From Fastidiosipila sp964627125 (GTDB taxonomy: Bacteria > Bacillota > Clostridia > Saccharofermentanales > Fastidiosipilaceae): a stretch of DNA of 15,869 nucleotides. Location: assembly GCA_964627125.1 (NCBI GenBank), contig CAZVJQ010000031.1:1-15869 (forward strand), written 5' to 3'. This document shows positions 14,659 to 15,869 of this stretch, piece by piece. Position 1 is the first letter of the stretch. Each line of letters starts with the position of its first letter. A program made the position numbers and the translations under genes. The notes under the pieces are model-generated. The model saw only the letters and a list, made by a program, of their open reading frames with translations, did no database searches and was not told where the DNA came from.

Positions 14659-15425
14659 CTGCCATTAAACTTTCTTTCGACAAATAAAGCCCATCTATGA
14701 GGTAAAATTCTAGAAATAAATCTAATCACATGCGCTAAGAAACTTTGCAATGAAATATCCTTGTTTTTTTCTGCTTGTTGCAAGGCTTTTGCCACTACCT
14801 TTTCCACATCTTCTACAGCAAGAGACTTAATACCAGTAATTTTTTCCTTGAAAAACTCTGTATTCATTGGGTTTGGGCATACAGCAGTAACTGTTATACC
14901 TTCATCTATCAGCTCGCTGTTCAAAGCTCTCGAGAAGCTTAAAACATAAGATTTACTAGCTGCATAAACTGCAAATCCATCTTGTGGCATGAAGGATGCA
15001 ACAGATGCAATATTCAATATTTTACTGCCCTTATTCATATAAGGAATCGTTAATTGATTGATAGTTGTCAGAGCTCTGATATTTAAGTCAATCATAGACC
15101 TGTTATCCTTTAGTGGAGTCTTCATAAAATCCCCATAAATTCCAATTCCAGCAGAGTTCACAAGCAATCTCACAGTCGGATTCTCTTGCCAAAGAAGAGC
15201 CTCAAACTCCCTCTCAAAACTCTCTGAATTTACATCAGCAGGAATTACCTTACACTTAGTTGTAAGTGAGCGCTCTAAACTCCTCAATCTAACTTCACGC
15301 CTAGCAATAAGCCATATTTCATCAAGCTTATATTTCTTATCTATTTGTTTAGCAAACTCTAAACCTACACCAGAGGATGCACCTGTAATTATTGCTATTT
15401 GCTTACCTTGTCCAATTTTATTCAT
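14655..15425 (-). CDS. Short-chain dehydrogenase/reductase (SDR, classical)
   Basis: The 256-residue enzyme has the classical SDR pattern. It has the cofactor-binding TGASSGVG (14-21), the ADVN segment (63-66), the NSAGIG motif (88-93), catalytic Ser140 with YAASK (Tyr153, Lys157) in ASVASFMPQDGFAVYAASK, and CPNPMNTEF after the active site. IARRE after the second strand, with basic residues, favours NADP(H), as in the YqjQ/DltE-like group. A C-terminal extension with LAHVIRFISRILPHRWALF is amphipathic or hydrophobic and could lie on the membrane, as in related fatty-acyl or sterol-like SDRs. Substrate is unknown. The ATG overlaps the PHP gene by 8 bp, so the two are cotranscribed. It converges on the membrane protein gene, overlapping its last codons by 4 bp. 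Confidence 0.88.
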   Translation of the reverse strand: MNKIGQGKQIAIITGASSGVGLEFAKQIDKKYKLDEIWLIARREVRLRSLERSLTTKCKVIPADVNSESFEREFEALLWQENPTVRLLVNSAGIGIYGDFMKTPLKDNRSMIDLNIRALTTINQLTIPYMNKGSKILNIASVASFMPQDGFAVYAASKSYVLSFSRALNSELIDEGITVTAVCPNPMNTEFFKEKITGIKSLAVEDVEKVVAKALQQAEKNKDISLQSFLAHVIRFISRILPHRWALFVERKFNGS

Positions 15426-15869
15426 CTTCTATATCTTTCTTAGCTCTAAATTCATCGTAAAACAAACTTAAGAATTTTCTAGGATCATCATTTTTATTTC
15501 TTACGTGGACTCGTGGTCTATGGCTACCGTGGTAGTCAGACCCAGCGGTTGGCAATAAACCTAGCTCTCTACTAATATGCGCAATCTCTCTTGACTCAGC
15601 AAATGTAGATTCTTGGTACATAACTTCAACTCCCTGTAAGCCCAAGTCCTTAAGCTCGCTAATTTTTCTAGAAACTTCCTCTCGCCCAATAGCCTCATCG
15701 CCACGAACCCAATTAGTGTATTCAGCAGGGTGCGCAAGCACAGGTATTCCTCCAGCTTCCCTTACTTTGGCCAAAGCATACTCAGCACTTGGCAAAATCT
15801 TATCTACAAAAAAAGGTTTTCCCTCATTTAAGTAAGTATCAAATGCATCACTCACTGAATCAACATATC
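15418..15869 (-). CDS. PHP-domain phosphoesterase, C-terminal part (5' partial)
   Basis: The frame is open to the right edge; a GTG at 15855 is in frame, but the codons before it (Y-V-D-S) continue family-like sequence, so the gene starts outside the window. The visible 150 residues match the end of PHP enzymes of the YciV/TrpH (RNase AM) type, which remove phosphate from 3',5'-bisphosphates or trim 5' ends of short RNA. They show AFDTYLNEGKPFFV, GIPVLAHPAEY with a metal-binding His, LQGVEVMY, and LPTAGSDYHGSHRP with the terminal Asp-x-His metal pair. Metal ligands of the N-terminal half are not visible, so activity cannot be judged. It is followed, with 8-bp overlap, by the dehydrogenase gene. 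Confidence 0.85.
   Translation of the reverse strand, partial: YVDSVSDAFDTYLNEGKPFFVDKILPSAEYALAKVREAGGIPVLAHPAEYTNWVRGDEAIGREEVSRKISELKDLGLQGVEVMYQESTFAESREIAHISRELGLLPTAGSDYHGSHRPRVHVRNKNDDPRKFLSLFYDEFRAKKDIEDE

Overview
The window is AT-rich, densely coded DNA from a low-GC Gram-positive bacterium, most likely Bacillota and probably Clostridia-like. The evidence is strong purine-rich Shine-Dalgarno sites before nearly every gene, several TTG/GTG starts, a lipoprotein PstS, a Bacillus-type Pho box (TTAACA-like direct repeats) and a PhoP/PhoR-type two-component system. I cannot name a genus. No tRNA, rRNA, insertion sequence, phage gene or CRISPR array was seen.

Layout. (1) 1-2264, + strand: the 3' part of a GTPase/DUF697-type membrane protein with a long Asn/Pro-rich tail, a sirtuin lacking the usual zinc cysteines, and a 48-residue orphan gene closed by a strong terminator. 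(2) 2288-3944: a two-TM DUF3592-like protein (-) divergent from a protein joining a T4-Pnk-like kinase to an HD phosphohydrolase (+), a candidate RNA/DNA end-healing enzyme. (3) 3947-11355, all - strand: a complete phosphate-starvation locus in transcription order pstS, pstC, pstA, pstB, phoU, phoP/phoB-type regulator, phoR-type kinase. A four-repeat Pho box sits upstream of pstS, an intrinsic terminator between pstS and pstC probably lowers permease expression relative to binding protein, and an extended -10 promoter precedes phoU. (4) 11632-14658, + strand: a GtrB-like polyprenyl-phosphate glycosyltransferase and a large polytopic GT-C-like membrane protein, probably one surface-glycosylation pair. 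The second gene has a good Shine-Dalgarno site but no ATG/GTG/TTG near it, so it probably starts at ATT. (5) 14655-15869, - strand: a short-chain dehydrogenase and, overlapping upstream, a PHP-domain phosphoesterase whose 5' end lies outside the window.

How the genes work together. Extracellular phosphate is captured by lipid-anchored PstS, passed to the PstC/PstA channel and imported using PstB ATPase. PhoU and the PhoR-type kinase, which has almost no extracytoplasmic domain, probably read the transporter's state and control the PhoP-type regulator, which would act back on the Pho box at pstS. The most striking point is that PstS is circularly permuted: the half that normally comes second in the family comes first, and the usual N-terminal half is last, with all motifs present. 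The PstA partner is also unusual, with about 120 extra residues in its first external loop.
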